Shown here piece by piece: positions 33,629 through 45,711 of a stretch of 64,000 nt of DNA (positions are counted from its first letter, which is position 1; every line of letters starts with the position of its first letter). Position numbers and translations under genes: made by a program. The notes beneath the pieces are model-generated. The model ran no database searches. It was not told the DNA's origin and saw only the letters and a list, made by a program, of their open reading frames with translations. The stretch comes from Tricholoma matsutake (taxonomy: Eukaryota; Basidiomycota; Agaricomycetes; Agaricales; Tricholomataceae), in contig AP026547.1 in the NCBI GenBank assembly GCA_026075535.2, positions 7,316,001 through 7,380,000 of the forward strand, read 5' to 3'.

Positions 33629-34078
33629 AATTGTAGAATCTGTGATGAATCACTTCTTCGACAAATTCAAAATTTTTTCTTCGAGACCTCTCCAAACATT
33701 TATGGGTCATGTGATAAGGTTCATCGATCATTCATCAGGCGCCTAATTTGACACTTTGGATCAACAACCCTTCCAACAGTGCCTGATCTCAGGGATATCA
33801 CTGAATTCGGCTTGTAACTAAAATAGTCGTCTGAATAGAGTAATGTAAATCATAACTAAACCAGATCCGATCGGTTGTCTGGTTGCAGCTGTCCTAATGA
33901 TGAGCACTGCCTCTCAATCACTGGCGGTCGCAATGTAAGGCGAGGCCTGGCGTCGGCTTATGAAAGAAAAGGTAGATTATGTATATACAAGTACTTCCAG
34001 CTCGTGCCAAAAGGGTGAGTAATCGGATGTGGCACGGTGAAACAATGACGTATGCGCAAGTATTGCACTGATATGGGC

Positions 34079-34089
34079 AGTTGTGTTCT
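34079..34089 (-). other. Self-complementary primer-binding site of G1 copy B
   Basis: AGAACACAACT on the minus strand, two bases inside the 5' LTR, complementary to AGTTGTGTTCT within that LTR (34267-34277), which lies about 34 bp after the start of TATATAAA (34304-34311). Same layout as copy A. Confidence 0.7.
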
Positions 34090-34091
34090 TC

Positions 34092-34492
34092 TGTTAGGGC
34101 GACACCCACTATCTGCTAGCTAAGACCATGCAGGTTCTCTCTACAAGAAGGGGGCGGGATCCGCACTCGTGATGGGGGAATTGATGGTTTTGATGCAAGG
34201 GGTTATTAATAGGTGAGTTTGTCGAGATAGGCCTTTCACACCAAAAACATAGGTGGAATACCTAAGAGAACACAACTGGGGTCCCCTAGGCATGTATTTA
34301 GGGTTTATATACTATGTTACATATATTGTACATTGTTGTTACTGACGCATTCATACATGCTCGTACATATTGATGCGTGCGAAATAAAATTCTCACACTA
34401 TCAAAGTGTAGCATCATTTGGCGTCATGTAGCGTAATTTGACATAATAAAATAAAATGAAATTTTATTAGGTAATGGGGTGGTTTCCTAACA
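34092..34492 (-). repeat. 5' LTR of G1 copy B (401 bp)
   Basis: TGTTAGG...CCTAACA borders; directly followed by the AATCT target duplication. Confidence 0.95.
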
Positions 34493-34497
34493 AATCT

Positions 34498-34845
34498 CAG
34501 AGCTAATTTGTTTAAATTTTTTTCTTTTGGTAAATAGACATATGCACTACAACTGAAAATTTTTAGATCAGATAGATCTGGTTTAACCTCTGTAAGGTCC
34601 TCAATAGGAGTCTGCCATTTCAGGTGCTTTATTGGGGTTCAGTTGTACAAGTATGTAGCATACTCAACACAAAATTCCCACCATGATTGTGGAAGACAAG
34701 TGGTAAAGTGCAATGTCTGTGCCCTTTCCATTATCATCCTTATTGCATGTTCCATGCAACCATTCTGTTGGTGAACATGGGGTGCTGACATCTCCAATCC
34801 AATGCCTAAAACCTTGGCCCCTTCTGTTCAGGAAATTTAGAGACT
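34498..34845 (-). pseudogene. pol: Inverted copia integrase fragment, part 2
   Basis: On the minus strand this encodes the end of the copia integrase core (SAPHVHQQNGCMEHAIRMIM) and DLTEVKPDLSDLKIFSCSAY, continuing into part 1 at 28262 after removal of G1 copy B and one copy of AATCT. It ends at about 34845, where plus-strand copia 3'-end sequence begins. Confidence 0.82.
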
Positions 34846-34901
34846 CTCTCAGAATTAATTTTTGAGATTCAAACTTAGCTGCTTACAGCACTGTACAGTT
34901 T

Positions 34902-34910
34902 GAGGGGGGA
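34902..34910 (+). other. Copia polypurine tract
   Basis: GAGGGGGGA directly before the copia 3' LTR; it fixes the LTR start and the plus orientation. Confidence 0.7.
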
Positions 34911-35558
34911 TGTTGGAATTAATTACCATGTGAATACATGTGGTATACATGCTGCAGAACATGGACATAACACATGTTCTCCCACACCTGCTGTATACTG
35001 CACATACATGTGGAGAACACATTCCCTGGAGTTCATGTGGCTACCTTTTTTTTTTTTTGTCTTATTTTCCAGACCTCTCAGGGCGTACCCTATAATGGTC
35101 ATTACATCTTAGAGTATCTACTTAAGGCCCCTTTGCCTTGACCTCTCCCCAGTCCTTGCCCCTCAGATGGCATGCCCTGGGCAAATGTTCCCCCTGAGGT
35201 CCGGTTCATCAGGCCGTTTAGGACTGCGGACCCTTTGTCGACCTCTTCTTCAATTCACTTGGTGCCCTTGCTGGTTGGGAATTTATGTGGCTGTTAGTTG
35301 CCTGGCCATTTAATGGCAGGCATGAGTCGGACAGTGTGGGTGTAGGTTTTGTCTGGTTCTGATACCTCTAGTCGTGTGCTTTAGATTTTCCATAGTCCTC
35401 TGTGTTACAGGCAGAAATTTATTTGTTTTGTTGGTTTGGGGAAATGTGTGGCGTCGGGCATTGCTAGCTTGTGTGTTTGAATTGGAGTCATCCCTATAAG
35501 ATTTTGTCCAAGTATATGTTCCTCATGATATGTGGTGTTCACCTTTGGAAGAGAGCAG

Positions 35559-38500
35559 TCACCCTGTTTTGTTCACATAGCTGATTAGCACTTTTACCCC
35601 TTTTTCTGTGCTCAGTAGCACTGGTAGGTCCCTGGAGTCCCTTCTCATTTGGTGATCTAGCTTGTGCCACTCCTTATTGTAGGCCTCGCATTCGAAAAGG
35701 AAGTGTATAATGGTCTCTTTAGCTGGTGGTCCTTGCCCTTGGCATGCTGTGCAGTCGCTTGATTCTATTTTCTTGATGTGATGCAGGTAAAAGTTCAGCA
35801 GTATGTGTCCTGTGTGTATCTGCATCAGTAGACTGGCCTGTTGTCTCTTAAGACTTGACTGTATTTTAGTGTAGAAGCTGTACAAGAATTTTGGGTCTAG
35901 TCAACTTAGCTTTGGTTGACACGGGGATGCTAGCCACATCTCTTTCCCTCTGTCTTTCAGTTCATGGTGGTATCTTTGCTTTACTGCTGCTACACTTCTT
36001 GGCAGCTTTCCTTGTAAGATGGGTGGAAGCATGTGCTGGGGGCTAGAGCCACCTTGGGCTGCTCTTTTCACTTCCTCGTCCACTTTTTTGTTGCCTTGCA
36101 CCCCACTATGCCCTGATATCCAGGCCAGGTAAAAGCGCTTTGTATTAGGGTTTACATTGGTTGCATTGACACTATCTGTGGTAGTCAGGAGGTTCTTGAT
36201 CAGATATTGGGTGGTGGTAGCTTTGCACATCTTGATCCTTTTGATGAGGGCTTGGCTGTCTGTTAGTATGGATATCGGGAGTCGGCCTGCTATGTGCTCT
36301 GATCTGATCATCCAGATACCTAGTAGTGCCCCCTACTACCTCTGCTTCAAAGGATGTGTACTCATTTGTGCTTCCTAGGTGATATCTCAGCACTTTGGAT
36401 GGCATGTGCCTTCCCCTCCTATACATTACCGCTGCTGCTGCTCCTATATGGCCATCTATACCTGATCCATCTGTAAAGACTTTGATTTCTGGTGCGCTGT
36501 CAGCTTCATTGCGAATAGAGGTGTCTCGATCCTCAGCTATCTCTGTGGTGAAAGCTGTGTGGGTATATGTGGGAGAGCGTGGATTGGGCATTATGTTCTC
36601 TATTCTATCTGGGTGTATCTCCAGAAAGTGGTCCATCAGCTTGTGTAGATGTGTCCTTGTGTGGATAGTGCGGTATTCACATATTATGTGGTGTAGCGGG
36701 TGTGGCTCTGGTAGTGTGCATATTCGCACTATAGATCTGTGACAGGCCTTTAGCATGATTAGCTCTAGTGGAAGGATGCCTGCATGTAGGTCCAGGGTGT
36801 CAGTTGAGTGCCCTGTTTATTGCCAGGGTGGCTATTTGCTGTACTTTGGTTAGTTGACATAGGACCCTTGTTGATCCTGTCCTTTGCTTTGCTCCTGGGA
36901 TTATCCTTGGGGGGTTATACCATATCTCAGCCCCATATGTCATCTTTGGTATGGCCACCGACATGTAGAGCTGGCGCATTAGTTTTGGCAAGAGTCCTAC
37001 CTCTGTCCTTGCGAGGCGTTGGCACTGCATTACCCACTTCATAGCACTGTCTATGGCCCTATCTTCATGTTTCCTCCATGTTAGCTTGTCATCAATGACT
37101 ATGCCAAGGTACTTGTAGCTGTCAACCATTTTAACCTCCCTACCTTGTAGTGTTAGCCTCGGTTTGTGTAGTGGGCACATACTTCCAGTCGGTGACTTGG
37201 TCTTCCTGTGTCCTAGATGCATTACCGCTAGTTTGCTGATTTCAAACCTAGAGTTGTGGTCAGCCAACCACTTGAGCACTCTGTCTTCCTTTTCCATGTG
37301 TTCTTGGATGCTCTGGGTGGTTTCTTCAAAATCTTTTCCAACAGCCATGACCATCGCGTCGTCGACATACCCTAGTGCTTGCAGAGTGTCACTTAGTTCC
37401 AGCAGATCTGTATTATAGAAGTTAAAGGCTGGTAGTGATGCTGGGTCTCCTTGCCCTACTCCATTGTCAATGGGGATCCATTCCAAGATGGAATTGTCAA
37501 ATTTCAGTCGCGTTGACCGACCCCTCAGCAGTTGCTCTATGAATTTTACTATTGTTTTGGGGACTCATCTCTTCTTCATGTTGTGTAGTAGTTGTTCCAT
37601 TACCGCATTGGGAAATGCCCCTTCAATGTCCAAGAAGAGGATCGATACTACTTTCCCTTTTCTACATGCCTTCTTGATCCGGTGTATAAGCAAATGTACT
37701 GCATCAGTTGTGCTTCTGCAGGGTCTTCCTCCGAAGTGTGTATCTGGCAGTAGTTGGTGTTGCTCCATTACTGAGATAAGATTTTCAGAGATCACCAATG
37801 TGAATACCTTGGCCATAGTGCACAGTAGGGTGATGGGGTAGTATGCTTTGGGTACTTCATAGCTTGGCTTTCCCAGTTTCCTTAGTACACATGTTGTGGA
37901 TTCCTGCCATCCATGATAGTAGACTCCGTGGCTCAGTATTACCCTGTATATAGGTAGTAAGTATGGGACTATGAGATTGGCTGTTTTCTGTAGAACAATG
38001 TTTGGTATGCCATCCAGTCCCAGTGTTTTGTATGGGGATAGCTTCACTATGCGCATGTAGATCTGTTCCTCTGTGATTGTTGGTGGTAATGGGATTGGGT
38101 CTGGGTAGTTGTAATCCTGTGGTACCATTGATCCCATTGGCTTTGGTGGGAAGAAGGCCTCTGCAAGAGCCTTGGCTTTGCCCTTGTTTGTGTTTACCTC
38201 TCTTAGTAGTCTGTCACCTCTCTTTACCTTTAGTGAGGGTATTCTTGACTGTCCTCTGTCGCCTATTGGGTTAGAGATGAACTTATTTCCCATCCATATG
38301 TCTGAGCTGTCCATGTTTTCCAGATAATCATTCCAGTGGTCCATCTTGGCTTTGATGATGTCCTCTGCATATCTTTGGCGGGCCTGTCGAAGGTCTTGGT
38401 GGCTTGGGTGTTCATCCACTGCTCAATTTCTATATGATTCACTGCATAACCTATTGACTGCCTTTTTCATTTTCCTCAAGTCTTTTGTCCACCACCTCTT

Positions 38501-39535
38501 AGATAGGGGGCATGGAAAGTTTACAGGGACCTTGTTTTCAATCATATTCTGAATCGCTGCTGTGAGCTGTTCTATTTCCCTGCTCAAGTCTTCATCAGTT
38601 CTGATCTCAGACAGTATTGGGATTACCGCCAGCTCATTTCCCAGGTGAGCATTGAATTCCTCCCAGTCCATTTCCCTGAAGTTTAGGGATGACTTTGCCA
38701 GCGCCCTTTCCTGTGTTAGTTTCAGTATTGTTGCTATCGGGTAGTGATCAGTTTTGCCTGGTTGCCTGGTTGGCATGGTGTCACATTTCACCACATGGTT
38801 CATGAGACTGCTATTACAGAACATGTTGTCAGGCCTAGAGTGACATTTCGAGACCATGTGCTTGAGTGTTGGTATGCCCTTTGGTAGTGTCATGTGCATG
38901 TCATATTCTGCTACTAGGTCTATCAGTTCTCATGCGTCTTCAAGGGCTTTGGAAGTGAATAGGTGTGTGTCTTTGTCCCTATCCCACATTGGGTGATGTC
39001 GATTGAAGTCCCCTCCCCACAGTACGTGAATGTCCTGGGGCCCTTGGTGGCTATTCCGGCTGTCATGCATGTATCTCTTTAGTGCTGCCAGTGAGTGTGA
39101 GTTCTCGCATGCATTGTATATACTGAATACTTGTAGTCTGCTATATGCACCCATTAGTTTGATTGCTGCTATGTCGTTCATGTCTGGTATGTCTAATATT
39201 TTCCAATTGTTTGTGGATAGAGCTGCATTTACCCAAATCATGGATCGCACTGGTGTGTCCAAAGTTCCCCTCAAGGTGGGAGTTACTGATGTGAAGCAGT
39301 TTGGTGTTCTGATGCTGCTGAAAAAGGTAATGTATGGTTCCTGTATTAATATGATGTCCCAGTGTGCTGCTAGTGAGTCGTTTATGAGCTCCAGGTGCAC
39401 AGTGAGTGATTTATCCAGATTTATTTGTAGGACTCTTAACTTTGTTTCTTTGCTTGTCTCACTATTCATAGTTTGCATCAGGTTCTTGCCTGTCCCAGGA
39501 TTGGCATTTGAGTCCCCATTCGTTTGGAGCTGCAT
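35559..39535 (-). pseudogene. LINE ORF2 (endonuclease, RT, RNase H)
   Basis: The endonuclease domain spans 39535-38700 (VLQINLDKS, IILIQEPY, GGDFNRHHPMWD, KTDHYPIA). RT spans about 38100-37000 with KTLGLDGIPN, FLDIEGAFPN and the catalytic ALGYVDDAMVM. A C-terminal RNase H spans about 36640-36050 (IKVFTDGSGIDGHIGAA, ISILTDSQALIKRI, AWISGHSGVQGNKKVD). A CCHC-like segment closes the protein (CTACQGQGPPAKETIIHFLFEC, about 35690-35760). ORF2 nicks the target and copies RNA at the nick. Breaks lie near 38930, 38420, 37560, 36800 and 35890. Confidence 0.88.
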
Positions 39536-39587
39536 GTCTAGGTTGGAGATTTAGTTGGGTTTGCCACATCGTTCCTCTCCCATTTGG

Positions 39588-41183
39588 TCACACAAAGTCT
39601 GTCAGTCCTGCGGTAATTGCCGACCTTTGGTTACTTGGTGGGGCTGCTTCCCATGTCCAGGTCTCTGTAGAAGGGTAAAATGGAAGCAGATTCTCTGGGT
39701 TCCTCTCATCATGTTCAGTGCATTTCCTGAGGAAAGTGGGGCACATCCAATCATTACTTGCATGTCCACGTATTCCACATGGGGTACATAGTAGTGTTGA
39801 CATGCTGCAGTCGCTGGTCCTGTGGTTTTCTCCACACCTCATGCAGATGTCTCTGCTGATAATGCACTCATGTGCTACGTGGTTATATCCCTGGCACTTG
39901 AGGCATCTGATCGGTTCTCTTTTGCATTTGGTTACTGATACCTTTTTGTTACAAATGACTAGCCCATCAAGTATGGCTTTATTTGCGCTATCTGGGTCTG
40001 TGAACGTGATGATCATATGACCTACCAATTGGTTTGGGTTTTGCCATCCAGGGGCCTTAGCCCACCTGCATTTACTGATTGAGTCCTTGGATAAGCCATT
40101 TGACTCCATTACCTCCTCTATGTGTGATTTCTCTGTTATGTCAAAGGTTAGTGGGACAAAATATGCCATGATGTTGAAGTTGCGAGCTTCTGGTAATATG
40201 GAGGTGCCCAACTCGCATTCCATGTGCAGGATGTTCACCTCACTGCGGAGCCATGCCACAGATTTGTCGTCTCCAGCCTCTATGAGTAGCCCTCCATTCT
40301 TGAGCCATATTGCCGAACAGAGTTTGCACTCTTCATTTGTCATTTTTGTGGCTTTGGTCAGTTTTTTGTTCAGCTGTTTTAGTAGCTGTGGGGCCGGCAG
40401 TGTTTTTAGTTCTGGAATGTCCACTGAGAGGGTCCATAGGAATTGCCTTGCCCTTATACTTTCCTTCGCTCTGACCCTTGGATCCACTCAGACTGGTGGT
40501 CTGACTGTACCCTGATTCAGGGTGTCCCTGTAGGGTGTGGCTGTCACCTTCTCCTTTTCTGTGATACTTATCATTTTTTCTGTTGCTTTACCTAGTTCTT
40601 CGATTGATTCTTTGGCTTGTGTTATTACCTCTTTTGTGGATTTGAGTAAACTGTCCATGAGTTCCTCTGCTTTCTCTATAAATGTGATCTGTAGCATGTC
40701 AATGAGAGGGGTTAGTTCTTTCAACACTGTAGTAGTAACTTCCCTTGTTGTTTTTGTCAATTCTAGTTCTTGCAGTAGAAAGGCCACTGCCTGTATTCCA
40801 TTTAGAGTTTGTAGTGGTGTATTTGGTAGGGCTCCAACTTGGAACAGCATCTTGGCCAGCGATGTCATTGATGGGGTTGAGCCTGATGGGGCCAGTAAAC
40901 CCTTTGCGGGTAGCTAGGAGAGCCCTGCTTCAGCATCTGTTATGTCTCCCAGGTTGGCTCTGCTTTGCAGTATTGCTCCTGTTCATCTGGTGCTCCTACC
41001 TTTCTCCACCTGTGAAGGGGCTGGATGCTTCTCTCTGGCAGATAGTTCCAGTGTCGTCGCCATGAGGTTCACCCTTTTTTGAACTGAATTGGTGTTCTCT
41101 GATAGTGTTGTCTGCCATAATCCCAGTGTAGCTGCTGGTGTCTGATTGTCTGGCATTTCAGTTGCCAGGCACTGGGGTGTCAT
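39588..41183 (-). pseudogene. LINE ORF1, gag-like RNA-binding protein
   Basis: Starts at about 41183. A helical, Lys/Glu-rich region (40868-40488, likely coiled coil) is followed by a 299-residue open stretch (40487-39588) ending in three zinc knuckles: CLKCQGYNHVAHEC, CMRCGENHRTSDC and CTPCGIRGHASNDWMC. ORF1 proteins bind the LINE RNA. A TGA separates the two long pieces at 40488, and the N-terminal part is broken near 40980. Confidence 0.82.
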
Positions 41184-41331
41184 TCGCTTTTTCTTTGCTT
41201 CAGTTGTTTATTTACACTATTCTATGACCCAGAAGTGTAGTTTCCCTTCGCTCTACCCACTTTGAACTGTGGGAATTTTTGAATGAGGTGGCAGTACTGG
41301 ATCAAGGAGTGTGTGGTGGCTACCTTATATC

Positions 41332-41756
41332 TATAAGGGCAACCTAAGCCTCTAGCAAAGGGAAATCCGAAGTTAAAATTATACTACATAATACAGGCAT
41401 TGGGGACACACCTAGCAAAGGGAAATCCGAAGAAAAAACTCTAAGGATCCCCTTGCTGATGCCCAGTATATGTGAAGACGACAAAAATCAAATATAACCT
41501 AAAAATAGAAAAAGGCGGAGATAGGCGGATCAAGGCCACCGAATGACATCATACCAAGGGGTATGTGTCAGAAGGGGTACTCCGCCTTTAAATATAAAAG
41601 TGTCAACATGTACAAACATGATAGCAAGGGAAAATTAGTAATAAAATCTGGAAAAATCATAGAAAATGAAGAATAGAAGGAAATGAGGTGGGGAAAATAT
41701 AGGATGAACATAAAAAATAGGAAAAACACACAGGGCACCCCCCTAGTCCCCTTACA
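41332..41756 (-). repeat. 3' LTR of G2 copy D (425 bp)
   Basis: In element sense TGTAAGGGG...CCCTTATA. It contains two copies of a 21-bp repeat based on TAGCAAAGGGAAATCCGAAG, 59 bp apart. Confidence 0.93.
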
Positions 41757-41851
41757 TCACCCCCTCTCTAAGATGCATCGCCCCAATGCATTCGAAATCA
41801 CATATGACCAAAGTCCGTGACTTGAATGTGATGCGGTGCAGCAGTGTGCCG

Positions 41852-44800
41852 TCAGTGGAATTCCTTGATTAACCAAGGGGCATTTATGTCAGACTCTTCG
41901 ACCCATGAGTTCTCCTCATACCCATAACCCTTCCAATGTACCAAATACTGGAGTTTTCCTCGATGCAAATGGCTGTCCAAGATTGACTCGACTTCATATT
42001 GGGGTTCTCCCTCGATCACTGTAGGTGGTGGTGGTGGGTGTGAATGGCATCCCAGGAACGGATCTGGGGGAGCTGGAAGCAATTTGACAACATGGAAGAT
42101 GGGATGGAGTCTGGACATGGAGGCTGGGAGGCATAGACGATAGGCATGTGTTCCAATGCACTTGACAATGGGGAAAGGTCCCAAGAAGCGATGAGCGAGT
42201 TTCTTGGATGGACGTGTAGTGGAGATGTCACTGGAGTCAAGATAAACTCAATCACCAACCTTGTACTGAGGGGTTGGGGAGTGGCGTTGGTTGTAAAATC
42301 GCGCCATGTCATCCTTTGCCTTTGCTAAGGCTGCCCTTGCCTCCTCCAAGCTATCCCTCATGCATTCTGTGAACTCATTCACCATCTCGATGTGTGAGGG
42401 AGTTTGGCGAGGTTCAAATCCCATGCGTGAATGTCATCCAGTGTCTAAGAGGAAAGGGGTCTGTTGAGTGGAAGCATGGACATGGTTGTTGTATCCGAAC
42501 TCGGCCAAAGAAAGGAGATCATCCCAATCGTCCTGGCATTCATTGACAAAGAGGCGGATGTACTGCTCCAGTTTCTGGTTGACTCGCTCCGTCTGGCCAT
42601 CAGTTTGTGGGTGATAAGCGGTTGAAGCGAGGAGTTTGATCCCCAGGAGTCGGTACAGCTCACGAGTGAACTCTGCCATGAACTGAGGGCCACAATCCAA
42701 GAGGAAGGCACCAGGAAGTCCATGTAATTTCCACACGTGGTGGAGGTAGAGTCGAGTGGCACCTAGGGCACTGACAGTGGTATGAGTGGGAATGAAGTGA
42801 GCACGTTTTCCCACTGAGTCAACTATGCACATCACCGCATCAAACCCGTTTGACTCTGGCAATTCCACCACAAAGTCAACACTGATGACATCCCAATGAC
42901 TCTCTGGAACAGGAAGAGGGTGTAGCTCACCAATAGGCTTGCGACGAGGAACCTTGGTGCATAAGCAAAGGTCACAAGTGCGACAATACTGACCAATGAG
43001 CCATGACATTTGTGGCCACCAATAGTTCCATGAGGTGAGCTCCAAGGTCTTCCAGCGTCCAGGGTGGCCAGCAATCTGTGAGCATGGTGTTGGGATATGA
43101 TGCGCCGGCAAAGGTCTGGGTCATTGGGAACATAGATGCGATCCCTGAAATACAACAGGTCCTCCTTTTCAGCCCACTCTGCCGCCCGTAAGGAAAGGGT
43201 CGATCCCTTCCTCAGTTCTTTAACAGCTTGGGTGACAACATCCTCATGTAAACCGCTACAGTTTGCGCGACGAATGTCACGTAGGATGTCCCACTCCTTG
43301 CCCTGGGGTACGATGCCTTCCAGTGCCCAAATGGTGAACAGGTCCGGCTGCAACAGCACAATGTTTTGGTTGTCACCACTGCCATCCCCATGGTCTGCAC
43401 ATCGGGATAGGGCATCGGTCTTCCCCATGCTGCGACCCAGATGGTGGTGCAAGGAGAAGTCAAATCTAGATAGATACAGGGACCAACGAGCTTGACGATG
43501 GTTCAATTTCTTGGCCGTCATGAAGTACTCGAGATTCTTGTGATCTGTCCAAATTTCCACCTTGTGTTGGGCACCCTCGAGGAAGTGTCGCCACTCCTCA
43601 AGCGCACGCATTATCGCCAACATCTCCTTGTCATGGATCTCATAGTTTTGCTCTACAGCACTAAGGCTTTTGGAGTAGAACGCAACAGCATGCCACTTCT
43701 GGTCCTCCAGAGACTGCTGAGACAACATGGCGCCCATCACAAAGTCAGAACTGTCGGCTTCTACACAAAAAGGACGCGAATCATCAGCAAAGGTAAGGAT
43801 CAGAGCGGAAGTGACCATCTCCTTAAGCTTTTCAAACGCCTCCTGTTGTGCATTATCCCACCTCCATGCCTCCTTTCCTGTCAAGTCGAACAGTGGTCGT
43901 GCATGATGTGAGAAATCCTTGATAAAACACCGATAGAAATTGATGAAGCCCAGGAAAGACTGCACCTCCTTCTTGTTTGTGGGCGTCGGCCAAGCTGTGA
44001 CCCCATTTACCTTGATAGGATCCATCTCCACTTGACCCTCCGAGATAATCAGGCTGAGGTACTCGATCTTGGTCCTTTTGAACTCGCATTTGTCCTGATG
44101 AAGGTAGAGTTTGTACCATCGAAGTCGCTCTAGGATGAGGCACGTGATGCGACGGTGCTCTTCAACCATGCGAGTGAAGATGAGGATGTCATCAAGATAG
44201 ATGCAGACAATGCCTTCAAGGATGAGGTTGTGGAAGATGTCGTTCATCATGGTCTGAAAGGTGGCAGGGCTATTAGTAAGGCCAAAGAACATGACAAGCG
44301 GTTCAAAAAGACCACGGTTGGTACGAAAGGCTGCCTTCCACTCATCTCCCTCCTTTATCCTGACATTATTATAGCCCCAACGGACATCGAGCTTGGTGAA
44401 GTATTGGGCTCCACAGAGCTGGTTTACGAGTTCGGAGATGAGGGGTAGTGGGTAGCGATTTTTGACCGTGATGTTGTTGAGCCTTCTGTAGTCTTGAACC
44501 GGTTGAAGTGAGCCATCCTTCTTCTTGACAAAGAAAAAGGGAGAGGCCATGGGTGACTTCGATGGTCGAATACATCCAGAGGCCAGGTGCTCGTCGATGA
44601 ACTGGTCAAGCTGCCATTGTTCTTCCGGAGAGAGAGGATAGACCTTGCAGGATGAAGGGGTTGCGCCAGGGGTGAGTTCGATCGCGTGATCCCATGGCTT
44701 GCACGCAGGAAGAGAGTCAAATGACTCCTTGGAGAACACGTCTTCAAACTCATGGAGATGAGGGAGTAAGGAGTTAGTAGAGGATTTACCAGCGTTGTTT

Positions 44801-45711
44801 TTGTGGAAGGCCTCGGCAAGGCATTGGGATATGTTCGATGTGGCACACACCTCATGCGATGAGCGAATCGCAGTGTAGAAGATCCAATCACCCTCCTCCA
44901 CTTCCTCTGGGTCCTCATCATCATCATCCAAGTCCAGCATTAGATCAGGAACCCCTTCCAATTCCACTTCAGGTATAGGCAGGGGTCCAGCACGACACTT
45001 CTGAGTACATCGTATTGCCGCCTTCTGTCCACGACGTTCTTGCCTGGCTTCTGTGAAACACGTCCGACAGCGGGATGGACATCGGCTCATGGTAACCTCC
45101 CCGGTACACCAGTCGACCTCTGGGTTATGGTCTCGAAGCCATGGATATCCCAAAATCACCTTTTGCTTTCCTAATTGAGTGACAGCAAAAAGGGCACGCT
45201 CACTATGATCTTTGTAATGGAGAACCAGGTCTGCAACCTCTCGGATGGCACCAGCTTCATTTGGGGATCCATCCACATTATATACAGGTATCGGACGTGA
45301 GAGTGAGCGAGTATTTAGGCGATGTTGTTGTACCAGATGGGAATCGATGAAGAGACCAGTCGCACCAGAGTCCAGGAGCGCAGAGACACCGAGTATCTGT
45401 CCAGTGTTGGTCATCTGCAGTTCGATGGCTAGGTTTAAGGAATGTGCAGAGGGAGTGGATGCCACAATATACTTGCGTGGTAGTTTACGCTCCCATGATT
45501 TAATTCTGGGACGTGGAGTAGAAGGAGAGATGGGGAGAGCAGGTACGTCTTTAGCCAACTTCGAAGGGTCAGAGAGGGGAGCAGTCACAGAAATGGATTC
45601 ATTCTCCGGGGATTCAACTGACAAGACTTCAAAGCGGTTATGGACAGGCAGTGAGGGCGTACAATTCACTCGCTGTGAATAGGAAAATCCTGCTCCTCTA
45701 CAACTTCCAAC
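41852..45711 (-). pseudogene. pol: G2 copy D pol (protease to chromodomain), lightly damaged
   Basis: A long open stretch (45669-42832) contains protease (LLDSGATGLFID, about 45340-45380), RT (YLDD at 44188-44199), RNase H (EIWTDHKNLEYF, KTDALSRCAD) and the start of the integrase zinc finger. A one-base loss near 43,085 shifts the frame; integrase continues at 43111-42434 (CRTCDLCL, VVELPESNGFDAV, HPQTDGQTERVNQ). A TGG-to-TGA at about 42434 and a TGA at 42248-42250 follow, then a chromodomain (41852-42184, LVHWKGYGYEENSWVEESD). Pol starts in the -1 frame relative to gag. Three small lesions separate it from an intact polyprotein. Confidence 0.9.

Larger units (their letters stand above)
28263..34492 (-). 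mobile_element. Ty3/gypsy G1 copy B
   Basis: A complete insertion of 6230 bp with two 401-bp LTRs (TGTTAGG...CCTAACA) and the target duplication AATCT (28258-28262 and 34493-34497). Gag is a single open frame of 365 residues. Pol is near complete but has several stops and frameshifts. It retains the RNase H region deleted in copy A. Confidence 0.95.
35048..41316 (-). mobile_element. Full-length LINE with endonuclease, RT and RNase H
   Basis: A non-LTR retrotransposon on the minus strand with a T13 run (35046-35058, i.e. a poly-A tail) at its 3' end and the target duplication TGGCTACC(TT) at 35038-35047 and 41317-41326. It has a gag-like ORF1 with three zinc knuckles and an ORF2 with AP-like endonuclease, RT and RNase H. 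This layout fits fungal Tad1/I-type LINEs. The 5' end lies about 130 bp before ORF1, so the copy is probably not truncated. About ten stops or frameshifts make it inactive. Confidence 0.9.

Noticed and set aside
36157..40917. Plus-strand frames of 100-174 residues over the LINE
   Set aside because: Antisense shadows of LINE ORF1 and ORF2, hydrophobic only because of codon complementarity.
43492..45682. Plus-strand frames of 97-145 residues over G2 copy D pol
   Set aside because: Antisense shadows of the long minus-strand pol; the same shadows appear opposite copy E.
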